The notes beneath the pieces were generated by a model. That model had not been told where the DNA came from. It ran no database searches and saw only the letters and a list, made by a program, of their open reading frames with translations. This document shows, piece after piece, positions 35,153 to 43,399 of a stretch of 64,000 nt of DNA; the first letter of the stretch is position 1; each line of letters opens with the position of its first letter. Source of the stretch: an uncultured Polaribacter sp. (GTDB taxonomy: Bacteria > Bacteroidota > Bacteroidia > Flavobacteriales > Flavobacteriaceae); the NCBI RefSeq assembly GCF_947497125.1, contig NZ_CANMFI010000003.1:62001-126000 (forward strand), given 5' to 3'. The position numbers were made by a program, and so were the translations under genes.

Positions 35153-35815
35153 ATGGATTACGGAAAAGAGTTCGAAAAATACGCAACAAAACATCAAGGA
35201 ATTAACAGTACATATTTAGGTAAAATTACTAGTAGTTTAACGCCTTATATTATGGAAGAACGCCAAATGAATATTACTCAAATGGATGTTTTTTCTCGTT
35301 TAATGATGGATAGAATTATCTTTTTAGGAACAGGGATAAACGATCAAGTAGCCAATGTTATTCAGGCACAACTATTGTTTTTAGAAAGTGTAGATGCAAA
35401 TAAAGACATCTCAATTTATATTAATTCGCCAGGTGGTGGCGTATATGCAGGTTTAGGTATTTATGATACCATGCAGTTTATAAAGCCAGATGTGGCAACA
35501 ATTTGTACAGGTATGGCAGCTTCTATGGGCGCTGTGCTTATGTGTGCAGGTGCCGAAGGTAAAAGATCTGCATTGCCACACTCTAGAATTATGATTCATC
35601 AACCTTTAGGAGGTGCACAAGGACAAGCATCTGATATAGAAATTACAACTAGAGAAATTTTAAAGTTAAAAGATGAGTTGTATGCTATTATTGCAAATCA
35701 TTCTGGGCAAACTGTAGAAAAAGTTCATAAAGATTCTGATAGAGATTATTGGATGAAAGCCGATGAAGCAAAAGCTTACGGTATGATTGATGAAGTTTTA
35801 GCAAGAAAGCAATAG
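35153..35815 (+). CDS. clpP: ATP-dependent Clp protease proteolytic subunit
   Basis: A 220-residue serine peptidase forming the tetradecameric ClpP chamber. The catalytic triad is visible: S124 in [10 protein letters not shown]149 in MIHQPLGG and D198 in DRDYWM. An N-terminal extension of about 25 residues precedes the conserved core and may be a processed propeptide. It lies upstream of clpX with a 71-base spacer, so both subunits are probably made together. Confidence 0.97.
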   Translation: MDYGKEFEKYATKHQGINSTYLGKITSSLTPYIMEERQMNITQMDVFSRLMMDRIIFLGTGINDQVANVIQAQLLFLESVDANKDISIYINSPGGGVYAGLGIYDTMQFIKPDVATICTGMAASMGAVLMCAGAEGKRSALPHSRIMIHQPLGGAQGQASDIEITTREILKLKDELYAIIANHSGQTVEKVHKDSDRDYWMKADEAKAYGMIDEVLARKQ

Positions 35816-35886
35816 TTGATAGTTGTTGGTTTTTAGGTGTTGGTTTCTGCCAATAACCACAAACTAGCAACCAAAAACCAAATTTA
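35816..35886. repeat. TTGG/CCAA-rich imperfect inverted spacer between clpP and clpX
   Basis: The left half TTGATAGTTGTTGGTTTTTA is an imperfect inverted match to the right half, which ends AACCAAAAACCAAATTTA. It resembles the spacers around the four helix bundle gene at 1820-2314. It could form a hairpin in the clpP-clpX mRNA. Confidence 0.5.
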
Positions 35887-37125
35887 ATGTCAAAAGAAGA
35901 GAATTTAGAATGTTCGTTTTGCGGACGAAAAAAAGCAGAAACAGACTTGCTTATTGCTGGTATGGATGCCCATATTTGTGATAAATGTATAGAGCAAGCG
36001 CACGGTATTGTAGAAGAAGAGGTTTCTGAAGCAAAAACAACAGGTATTTCTAAAGATTTAATGTTAAAGAAGCCCAAAGAAATCAAGGGTTTTTTAGACG
36101 AATATATCATTGGTCAAGATGAAACTAAAAGAGCAATGGCCGTTGCTGTATACAATCATTACAAGCGTTTATTACAAGAAAAAGACGCTACTGATGATGT
36201 AGAAATAGAAAAGTCGAATATTGTCTTAGTAGGAGAAACAGGAACTGGTAAAACATTGGTAGCAAAAACAATTGCTAAAATGTTAAATGTGCCTTTTTCG
36301 ATTGTAGATGCAACTGTTTTAACACAAGCAGGGTATGTTGGTGAAGATGTAGAAAGTATTTTAAGTAGACTTTTACAAGCGGCAGATTACGATGTAGACA
36401 AAGCAGAAAGAGGGATTGTTTTTATTGATGAAATAGATAAAATTGCAAGAAAAGGAGACAACCCATCTATTACAAGAGATGTTTCTGGTGAGGGAGTGCA
36501 GCAAGCGCTTTTAAAATTGCTAGAAGGTTCTGTAGTTAATGTTGCCCCTAAAGGAGGTAGAAAACATCCGGAACAAAAATTTATAGAAGTAAACACCAAA
36601 GATATTTTATTTATTGCAGGCGGTGCTTTTTCTGGTATCGATAGAATGATAAGTAAGCGTTTAAATATGCAAGCTGTAGGTTATGGTGCTTCTTTAGATG
36701 ATGACAAAATAGACGAACAAAACTTACTGCAGTATATAACTCCGTTAGATTTAAAATCTTTTGGCTTAATACCTGAAATAATTGGTCGTTTACCAGTTTT
36801 AAGTTATATGAATCCTTTAGATGCTAAGACTTTGCGAGCTATTTTAACAGAGCCTAAAAACTCTATTATAAAACAGTATACAAAGTTGTTTAAAATGGAT
36901 GATGTAACTTTTACAATTAAAGAAGCTGCATTAAATTTTATAGTTGGTAAAGCGGTAGAATATAAATTAGGGGCAAGAGGATTACGCTCTTTATGTGAAG
37001 CTATATTTACAGATGCTATGTTTGAATTGCCAAGTTCTGATTTAAAAGAGCTAATAATAACCAAAAAATATGCTGAAGAAAAGTTAACTAAAACAGCTTT
37101 AAAGAAATTAAAAGCAGCGTCATAG
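35887..37125 (+). CDS. clpX: ATP-dependent Clp protease ATP-binding subunit ClpX
   Basis: A 412-residue AAA+ unfoldase that feeds substrates to ClpP. The N-terminal zinc-binding domain is intact (C9, C12, C31, C34). Walker A is GETGTGKT, Walker B is GIVFIDEIDKI, and the pore loop GYVGEDVES is present. The C-terminal small domain has the sensor-2 arginine in GARGLRSLCEAI. The retained zinc finger contrasts with the lost zinc ligands of DnaG and AccD in this window. Confidence 0.98.
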   Translation: MSKEENLECSFCGRKKAETDLLIAGMDAHICDKCIEQAHGIVEEEVSEAKTTGISKDLMLKKPKEIKGFLDEYIIGQDETKRAMAVAVYNHYKRLLQEKDATDDVEIEKSNIVLVGETGTGKTLVAKTIAKMLNVPFSIVDATVLTQAGYVGEDVESILSRLLQAADYDVDKAERGIVFIDEIDKIARKGDNPSITRDVSGEGVQQALLKLLEGSVVNVAPKGGRKHPEQKFIEVNTKDILFIAGGAFSGIDRMISKRLNMQAVGYGASLDDDKIDEQNLLQYITPLDLKSFGLIPEIIGRLPVLSYMNPLDAKTLRAILTEPKNSIIKQYTKLFKMDDVTFTIKEAALNFIVGKAVEYKLGARGLRSLCEAIFTDAMFELPSSDLKELIITKKYAEEKLTKTALKKLKAAS

Positions 37126-37197
37126 TTTTTTGCGTTCCTTTTAGTTCGGGCTTTAGACTTTTTTATGCAAAGTCTAATGACGTTAATCCTTAACGTG
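37126..37197 (+). repeat. diverged repeat family A copy (A4) after clpX
   Basis: TTTTTTGCGTTCC, TTCGGGCTTTA and AATCCTTAACG keep the family A order but are degenerate. It contains the hairpin TTAGACTTT/AAAGTCTAA and probably ends clpX transcripts. Confidence 0.45.
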
Positions 37198-37237
37198 TAT
37201 TGCTTGCTAAAAGTAAGTTTTTTTAAAAATACTTTCT

Positions 37238-37270
37238 AGACCTCACAGTTTTTTAAAACCTGTGAGGTCT
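37238..37270. repeat. second copy of the AGACCTCACAG palindrome
   Basis: AGACCTCACAG pairs with CTGTGAGGTCT around a T6-A4-C loop, followed by T-rich sequence. It matches 4972-5003 except in the loop-proximal arm. It may act as a terminator ahead of dnaG. Confidence 0.7.
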
Positions 37271-37296
37271 TTATTTTTATTGAAAGAACTTCTTAC

Positions 37297-37304
37297 TATA
37301 TTTG
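37297..37304 (+). promoter_or_regulatory. putative -7 box for dnaG
   Basis: TATATTTG is a full TAnnTTTG match, 20 bases before the dnaG ATG. The best upstream TTG is closer than usual (14 bases). Confidence 0.55.
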
Positions 37305-37324
37305 TAATTCCTATTTAAAAAAAA

Positions 37325-39346
37325 ATGATATCAAGAAGTTCCATAGACCGTATTTTCGAATCTGCAAGAGTAGAAGAGGTTATTGGTGAGTTTGTTCAGC
37401 TTAAAAAAGCAGGTAGTAACTTTAAGGGGTTAAGTCCGTTTACAGACGAAAAATCACCTTCATTTATGGTATCACCAGTAAAACAAATCTGGAAAGATTT
37501 CTCTACCGGAAAGGGTGGTAATTCGGTATCATTTTTAATGGAACATGAGCACTATTCATATCCGGAAGCGCTAAGATGGTTAGCAAAAAAGTACAATATA
37601 GAAATAGAAGAAACAGAGCAATCATCTGAAGAAAAAGCACAGATGAATGAGCGAGAAAGTATGTTTTTGGTATCAAATTTTGCCAAAGATTATTTTCACA
37701 ATCTTATGCTAAACACCAATAAAGGGAAAGCCATCGGGTTGTCTTATTTTAAAGAACGTGGTTTTACAGACGAAATTATTAAAAAGTTCGAGTTAGGTTA
37801 TTGTATTGATGAGTGGGATAATTTTACGAATGCCGCTTTAGCAAAAGGCTACGATTTAAAATATTTAGCCTCAACAGGGTTAACAATTGTAAAAGAAAAT
37901 AAACAATTCGATCGTTTTAAAGGCCGAGTTATGTTTCCTATACACTCGATGTCTGGCAGAATTTTAGGTTTTGGAGGAAGAATATTAACAGCAGATAAAA
38001 AAGCAGCGAAGTATTTAAATTCTCCTGAAAGTGATATTTACCATAAGAGTAAAATTTTATACGGTATTTATCAAGCCAAAAAAGAGATCGCAAAACAAGA
38101 TAATTGTTATCTTGTAGAAGGGTATACAGATGTAATTTCTTTCAATCAGTCTGGGGTAGAAAATGTAGTTGCCTCTTCTGGTACAGCATTAACTTCAGAT
38201 CAGATTCGATTGGTTAATAGGCTTACTAAAAATATCACGGTTCTTTTTGATGGAGATGCAGCAGGTGTTAGAGCTTCTATTCGTGGTATCGATTTAATTT
38301 TAGAACAAGGAATGAACGTTAAGGTAGTTCAATTTCCTGACGGAGAAGACCCGGATAGTTTTGCTAAATCACACTCAGAGGCAGAGTTAAAGGCCTATTT
38401 AGATGATGCTGCCCAAGATTTTATCAACTTTAAAGTTTCTCTTTTATTAAAGGATTCTAACAATGATCCTATTAAAAAAGCAGGAGTGATTAGAGATATT
38501 GTTACCAGTATTTCTAAAATACCAGATGGTATACAAAGAGAGGTTTATGTGCAAGAATGTTCTAGAATTATGGATATTTCTGAACGTGTTTTATTTAGCG
38601 AACTAGCCCAGTTGTTAAAGAAAGAATTGCAAGAAAAAAGTAAAACACCAGCTAAAAAAAATCAACCATCAACAGAAGACCCTAATCAACCGCCTCCCGA
38701 ATATTTTATGCAGCAAGAACAAGCGCAAATGGGCTTGGTAAAAGGTGGTCAAACAGCAATACAAAAAATAGATCAGCTTTCTATTTTAGAAAATGAGATC
38801 ATTAAAATTTTACTCTTATATGGCAATGAGCAGGTAGAATTTGTAGAAGAATTATTGCAAGTTGATGATGAAGGGCGAGAAGAGATTTCTCTTAGAAAGT
38901 ATGTAAATACTGTTTCTGCAGAAATTTATGTTCATCTGCATGAAGATGAAATTATTTTTTCTAATACAACTTTTCAAGAAATTTACACAGAAATTATACA
39001 TCAACTCAATCAACTTCAAAAATTAGATATAGATGGTTTAATCAACCATAAAAACAACAATATAGCTACTGTAGTTACTTCTATTTTAATGGAAAAAGAG
39101 AATCCAAATAGACAATTAAGTAATTGGGAAGGTCAAAATATTGAGGTTAAATCTGCATTAGAGGTTTTAGCTAAAGACGTAAATGATGTAGTTTATAATT
39201 TAAGACGGGTTTTAATTGGCGAAAAAATTGAAGAGCTTATGCAAGAGGCCCAAAAAAGCAAAGAATTATCTTTAGATTTAGAGGTTATAAAAAATTATAC
39301 AAGTCTTAAAATGAGGCTTTTTGAAAAGTTAAATAGGGTAGTATAG
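37325..39346 (+). CDS. dnaG: DNA primase with a zinc-less N-terminal domain
   Basis: A 673-residue primase making RNA primers at the replication fork. The N-terminal domain aligns to the usual zinc ribbon, but all four ligands are replaced: S37 and T40 in GLSPFTDEKSPSF, D58 and T61 in KDFSTGKGG. The catalytic TOPRIM core is normal (YLVEGYTDVISF, LFDGDAAG, FPDGEDPDSF). The linker (about 435-480) is Pro/Gln/Lys-rich and the C-terminal helicase-binding domain is present. From memory this zinc loss is shared across Flavobacteriia; it is not a frameshift, as the flanking motifs are intact. Confidence 0.96.
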   Translation: MISRSSIDRIFESARVEEVIGEFVQLKKAGSNFKGLSPFTDEKSPSFMVSPVKQIWKDFSTGKGGNSVSFLMEHEHYSYPEALRWLAKKYNIEIEETEQSSEEKAQMNERESMFLVSNFAKDYFHNLMLNTNKGKAIGLSYFKERGFTDEIIKKFELGYCIDEWDNFTNAALAKGYDLKYLASTGLTIVKENKQFDRFKGRVMFPIHSMSGRILGFGGRILTADKKAAKYLNSPESDIYHKSKILYGIYQAKKEIAKQDNCYLVEGYTDVISFNQSGVENVVASSGTALTSDQIRLVNRLTKNITVLFDGDAAGVRASIRGIDLILEQGMNVKVVQFPDGEDPDSFAKSHSEAELKAYLDDAAQDFINFKVSLLLKDSNNDPIKKAGVIRDIVTSISKIPDGIQREVYVQECSRIMDISERVLFSELAQLLKKELQEKSKTPAKKNQPSTEDPNQPPPEYFMQQEQAQMGLVKGGQTAIQKIDQLSILENEIIKILLLYGNEQVEFVEELLQVDDEGREEISLRKYVNTVSAEIYVHLHEDEIIFSNTTFQEIYTEIIHQLNQLQKLDIDGLINHKNNNIATVVTSILMEKENPNRQLSNWEGQNIEVKSALEVLAKDVNDVVYNLRRVLIGEKIEELMQEAQKSKELSLDLEVIKNYTSLKMRLFEKLNRVV

Positions 39347-39440
39347 TTTTTCCCCATAGTAATAGGGTGTTTTTCTTAGAACTATAAATTAGGTGTTTTA
39401 GTATTTTTTTGTAAATTGCAAATGCTAAAAAAGAAAAAAT

Positions 39441-39572
39441 ATGAAAAAGTCCCTCCAAATTTTAAAAATTATTCAACTGTTTATTTTATTGCCTTTCGAG
39501 ATTTCTAAAGGCTCTAAAAAGAAAGCTTATCTTAGAATTAAAAAGAAGATGATTGCAGTTAATATGCTGTAA
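39441..39572 (+). CDS. possible small protein, 43 residues
   Basis: A short ORF in the dnaG-nadE gap. It starts MKKSLQILKIIQLFILLP, with a hydrophobic segment (QLFILLPFEI), and ends with a strongly basic half (KGSKKKAYLRIKKKM). An intrinsic terminator begins 21 bases after its stop, which supports a real transcript. No related protein is known to me, and the upstream region lacks a clean TAnnTTTG box. It could be a small membrane peptide or chance. Confidence 0.45.
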   Translation: MKKSLQILKIIQLFILLPFEISKGSKKKAYLRIKKKMIAVNML

Positions 39573-39592
39573 TTAAATTATTGTAAAATACA

Positions 39593-39627
39593 AAATGCCT
39601 TTATATTTCTATAAAGGTATTTTTTTA
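39593..39627. terminator. intrinsic terminator between the small ORF and nadE
   Basis: AAATGCCTTTATA (39593-39605) pairs with TATAAAGGTATTT (39610-39622) around TTTC, followed by a T-run on the plus strand. It overlaps the nadE stop at 39625 and may serve both strands. Confidence 0.8.
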
Positions 39628-40413
39628 TTTTATTTTGTTTGGAATAATACAAATAGGGATTGGTACCATTTTGTGTTGGTTTATGGTGTTTAATCTACTA
39701 TATATCTTAAAAACCTCTAATTCTCTACCAATAAAATCTTCTTCATTTTTATTTGAATCTTGCATTTTCATAGCCCATTCTAATTCGTCATAAGAAGCAC
39801 CTAATTGATCTTCATCAGTTCTGCTATCACCAAACAACCCATCTGTTGGAACAGCTTTTTGGATGCTTTCTGGGACTTCTAAAAATGACGCTAGTTGGTA
39901 TACTTCAGATTTCATTAAGTCTGCAATCGGACTTAAATCTACACCGCCATCACCGTATTTTGTGTAAAACCCAACACCAAAATCTTCAACTTTATTACCT
40001 GTGCCAACAACTAAATACCCATGCAAACCTGCTAAATAATATAAGCTAGTCATTCTCAGTCTTGCTCTTGTGTTGGCTAAAGATAAATTTACTTTTGAAG
40101 TATTATCTGAAGTAGGAACAGTAGTTTTAAAACTCTCAAATGTAGCAGTTAAATCTACACTAGTAGCATTTACATTTTTGTATTTATTTTTAAGAGCATC
40201 AATTAATTCTCTCCCTCTTTTTACTTGATTTTCTGCTTGATGAATTGGCATTTCTACACATAAAGTAGATAAGCCTGTTTTTGCACAAAGTGATGCCGTT
40301 ACAGCAGAATCTATTCCGCCAGAAACTCCTACAACAAAACCCTTTATATGTGCATTGTTAGCATATTCTTTTAACCATTCAATAATATGTTCTGCTACTT
40401 TTTCTGTCTTCAT
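39625..40413 (-). CDS. nadE: ammonia-dependent NAD+ synthetase
   Basis: A 262-residue enzyme that amidates nicotinic acid adenine dinucleotide, the last step of NAD synthesis. The P-loop SGGIDSA (31-37) begins the ATP-pyrophosphatase core; GTGNKVEDFGVGFYTKYGDGGVD, read here as GTGNKVEDF and YTKYGDGGVD, is the substrate region. There is no N-terminal glutaminase domain, so ammonia is the nitrogen donor. It is divergent from gldB, a neighbourhood also known in Flavobacterium johnsoniae. Confidence 0.96.
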   Translation of the reverse strand: MKTEKVAEHIIEWLKEYANNAHIKGFVVGVSGGIDSAVTASLCAKTGLSTLCVEMPIHQAENQVKRGRELIDALKNKYKNVNATSVDLTATFESFKTTVPTSDNTSKVNLSLANTRARLRMTSLYYLAGLHGYLVVGTGNKVEDFGVGFYTKYGDGGVDLSPIADLMKSEVYQLASFLEVPESIQKAVPTDGLFGDSRTDEDQLGASYDELEWAMKMQDSNKNEEDFIGRELEVFKIYSRLNTINQHKMVPIPICIIPNKIK

Positions 40414-40466
40414 TGATAAACTATTTTAGTATTTTTATCGTTTCTTATTACAAATAGCAAGATACA

Positions 40467-41432
40467 ATGTTTATTAGATTTTTTATAGTAGTTTTTTGTG
40501 TTTTATTGGGGTTTTGTTCATGCCAATCTACCGAAGCAGAAAAAATTAATGTTTCAGATGTAGCGGTTTCATTTTCTTTATATCGGTTTGATGTTGATTT
40601 TTATACCGCAACAAAAGACAGTTTGCCTAAGTTGAAAAAGAATTACCCTTATCTATTTCCTTCGGAATTTACAGATAGTATTGCTTTACTTAAAATAAAT
40701 GATGTTGATGAGCAGGTTTTATATGATGAAACTCAAAAAATATATAAAGAAATAGATGATTTAGAAGCTTTATTTACAGATCTTTTTAAACACATAAAAT
40801 ATTATAATCCAAGATTTAAATCGCCAAATATTGTTACCATGCTTTCCAATATTGATTACAGCAGTCGGGTTATATATGCAGACAGTTTATTACTTGTTTC
40901 TCTAGATGTTTTTTTAGGAAAAGAGCATCCATTTTATAGTGATTATCCTGATTATATCAAACAAAATAATAAGAAAGAGAATGTTATAGTTGAAGCTGCA
41001 AACTCTATCATAGATAAGCAGGTTTTAAAAAAGTTAAACAGAACTTTTATAAGTAAAATGATTTATGAAGGTAAAAAAATGTATTTGTTAGATTCGTATT
41101 TACCGAAAGTTTCTAATGAATATAAAATGGGTTGTTCTAAAGATAAATATGATTGGTTATTAGAGAATGAAATTGATGTTTGGAAGTATTTTATTGAAAA
41201 AAACATCTTATTTAGTACTGATTCAAAATTGGATAAAAGGTTTTTAGACCAAGGGCCTTTTTCTAAATTTTATTTACAAAATGATATCAGTTCTCCGGGT
41301 AGAGTAGGTGCTTGGATTGGACTTCAAATAGTGACTTCGTTTATGCAAAATAATGATGTATCTTTGCAAAAGTTATTAACTTTAGAGTCAGAATACATAT
41401 ATAATCACTCTAAATATAAGCCAAAAAAATAA
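40467..41432 (+). CDS. gldB: gliding motility lipoprotein GldB
   Basis: A 321-residue lipoprotein needed for gliding in F. johnsoniae. The hydrophobic N terminus ends with FCSC (acylated Cys probably 19). Recognisable GldB features are the SLYRFDVDFY start of the mature part, LKKNYPYLFP, and a C-terminal SSPGRVGAWIGLQIVTSFM, seen as PGRVGAWIGLQIV. The exact molecular role is unknown; it is presumed periplasmic, membrane-anchored. It is followed by gldC with a one-base TAATG overlap, so translation is coupled. Confidence 0.92.
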   Translation: MFIRFFIVVFCVLLGFCSCQSTEAEKINVSDVAVSFSLYRFDVDFYTATKDSLPKLKKNYPYLFPSEFTDSIALLKINDVDEQVLYDETQKIYKEIDDLEALFTDLFKHIKYYNPRFKSPNIVTMLSNIDYSSRVIYADSLLLVSLDVFLGKEHPFYSDYPDYIKQNNKKENVIVEAANSIIDKQVLKKLNRTFISKMIYEGKKMYLLDSYLPKVSNEYKMGCSKDKYDWLLENEIDVWKYFIEKNILFSTDSKLDKRFLDQGPFSKFYLQNDISSPGRVGAWIGLQIVTSFMQNNDVSLQKLLTLESEYIYNHSKYKPKK

Positions 41433-41767
41433 TGTCGATAAAACATACATCAAAAATAAATTTCGAAATTAGTTTAGATGAAAATAAAGTGCCAGAAGAA
41501 ATTTCTTGGACTGCAGCAGATGGAGGTGTAAATGATGAAGCTTCTAAAGCTATCATGCTATCTGTTTGGGATCATAAGAAAAAAGACACTTTGCGTATGG
41601 ATTTATGGACAAAAGACATGCCTATAGATGAAATGAAACAGTTTTATCATCAAACACTAGTGTCTATGGCAGATTCTTTTGAACGTGCCACAGATGATTT
41701 AAAAATGAGTGCTACAATGAGAGATTTCTGTGACTACTTTGCAGAGAACCTTAAGTTAAAAAAGTAA
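41432..41767 (+). CDS. gldC: gliding motility protein GldC
   Basis: A 111-residue soluble protein. SKINFEISLDENKVPEEISW, DGGVNDEASKAIMLSVWD and a C-terminal RDFCDYFAENLKL fit GldC. In F. johnsoniae loss of GldC reduces but does not abolish gliding, and it is encoded after gldB as here. It has no signal peptide, so it is cytoplasmic. A terminator ends the two-gene unit. Confidence 0.92.
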   Translation: MSIKHTSKINFEISLDENKVPEEISWTAADGGVNDEASKAIMLSVWDHKKKDTLRMDLWTKDMPIDEMKQFYHQTLVSMADSFERATDDLKMSATMRDFCDYFAENLKLKK

Positions 41768-41806
41768 CTTTTATTTTTTCTAAAGAATTTTTAGTACTAT
41801 TAAAGC

Positions 41807-41841
41807 AAAAAAAAGACGATCATTTAGATCGTCTTTTTTTT
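41807..41841. terminator. bidirectional terminator between gldC and the OmpA gene
   Basis: AAAAGACGAT pairs with ATCGTCTTTT around CATTTAG-type loop bases, with A- and T-runs on both sides. It serves gldC and the convergent minus-strand gene. Confidence 0.9.
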
Positions 41842-41860
41842 GTTTTGAAGTGAATTGGTT

Positions 41861-43342
41861 TTAATTAAAAAACTCATCTGTAGCTATAATTTCTACCCTT
41901 CTATTTAATTGTCTACCTCCAGCATTTTCGTTAGAGAATTTTGGTCTAGATTCTCCATAACCTTTAGCTTGTAGTCGCTTAATATCTATACCAGATTTTA
42001 TCATGTATTTACGAACCTGTTCAGCTCTTTTTTGAGATAACAATAAGTTAAACCTATCACTATTTCTATTATCTGTGTGGCCTTCAATAATAAATTTAGC
42101 GTTTGGTATTTTCTTCATTAAGCGAATAATATTATCAATGTTTGTATATGATATATTCTTTAAACGATCGCTATTAGTATCAAAATAAATACTTGTTGCT
42201 AAAACTGCAATTTGTTGATTAATATTTTCTGGTTTAGCAGCTTCTTGCTCTGGGCATCCTTTATTTTCTATTGGGCCAACTGTAGAAGGGCATAAATCGC
42301 TATCATCTAAAACACCGTCTCCATCAGAATCTATTAATGTAGGGCATCCTTCATTTTCTAACGAACCATATTCTAACGGACATTTATCCTTATGATCTGG
42401 TATACCATCCTTATCAGCATCAACAGCTTTACCATTTCCATAGACCATTATTCCTGCAGGAGTGTTTGGTTCTATATCTAATTCGTCCATTACACCGTCT
42501 TTATCAGTGTCAATAATTTTAAAAGAATTAGCGTCACTATTTTGTTCGTTCCAGATGCTATATACTTTCTTTTTCCCTAATTTAAATGCTAATCCAACGC
42601 TTGAAACAAAAAATGTTTCCCATACTTGTTTGTTAGAAATAGTAGCATCTAGATGGTCTTCATAGTTAAAGTAAATACCTGTTCTAATTTCTAAATCTAA
42701 ACGTTTGCTTAGCCTTCTTTTAATACCTAACTGTGCAGATAAATAGATAGAGCTAGCTAAGTCGTTTCCGTCTCTAGCTGGGTTTTTACCAAAATCTACC
42801 AATAAATTATCTGGTAGGGTACCTGTTAAATCTCTTTCATATAGCCTAGAATCATATTGTTGGTAACCTACACCAAAATAACCAGCGGCATTCCACTTTG
42901 TATTTTTAGTTTTATATAGATTGGTAAAACTAAAAATTAAGTTTAGTTCTGCTCCATAAGCGGCACCTTCAAAATAAATTTCGTCTTTTAATAAAGCACT
43001 TCCAGCATATAATATTCTATAATCTTCAGTTGTAGAAAAATATTGTGCTCCACCAGACATTTTTGTATAAAAACCTTTAAGCTCTAATCCTAAGAGAGGG
43101 TTAAACATTTTATCTACATATACAAAACCACCAAGGTTAAAGTAATTTGTGTCGTCTCCAGACCCTATAGATCTTAAATCTCCGTGCATTATAAAATTAC
43201 TTACACCTGCTCCAATGGCCCAGCTATTACTGTTTTCTAAGTTAATTCTATTACCATAGGTAACCTCATCGGTAGTAAATTGACCGTAAGACATAGGTGT
43301 AATTATAATACCTATTAAAATTGTAAAAATAATTCTTTTCAT
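41861..43342 (-). CDS. OmpA-family outer-membrane protein with thrombospondin type 3 repeats
   Basis: A 493-residue protein. A signal peptide (ending MSYGQ) precedes an N-terminal beta barrel (about 25-255). Next come calcium-binding thrombospondin type 3 repeats (DTDKDGVMDELD, DADKDGIPDHKDKCP, DSDGDGVLDDSDLCP; about 275-365). The C-terminal OmpA domain has IYFDTNSDRL, FIIEGHTDNR, LSQKRAEQVRKYM and GRQLNRRVEI, which binds peptidoglycan. It anchors the outer membrane to the wall; PorF/SprF-type neighbours are absent. Single gene. Confidence 0.93.
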   Translation of the reverse strand: MKRIIFTILIGIIITPMSYGQFTTDEVTYGNRINLENSNSWAIGAGVSNFIMHGDLRSIGSGDDTNYFNLGGFVYVDKMFNPLLGLELKGFYTKMSGGAQYFSTTEDYRILYAGSALLKDEIYFEGAAYGAELNLIFSFTNLYKTKNTKWNAAGYFGVGYQQYDSRLYERDLTGTLPDNLLVDFGKNPARDGNDLASSIYLSAQLGIKRRLSKRLDLEIRTGIYFNYEDHLDATISNKQVWETFFVSSVGLAFKLGKKKVYSIWNEQNSDANSFKIIDTDKDGVMDELDIEPNTPAGIMVYGNGKAVDADKDGIPDHKDKCPLEYGSLENEGCPTLIDSDGDGVLDDSDLCPSTVGPIENKGCPEQEAAKPENINQQIAVLATSIYFDTNSDRLKNISYTNIDNIIRLMKKIPNAKFIIEGHTDNRNSDRFNLLLSQKRAEQVRKYMIKSGIDIKRLQAKGYGESRPKFSNENAGGRQLNRRVEIIATDEFFN

Positions 43343-43399
43343 TTTATTCTTTTTTTTTTCTTGACATCTGGGGTTTTTATTTGCAAATCTATTAATTTT

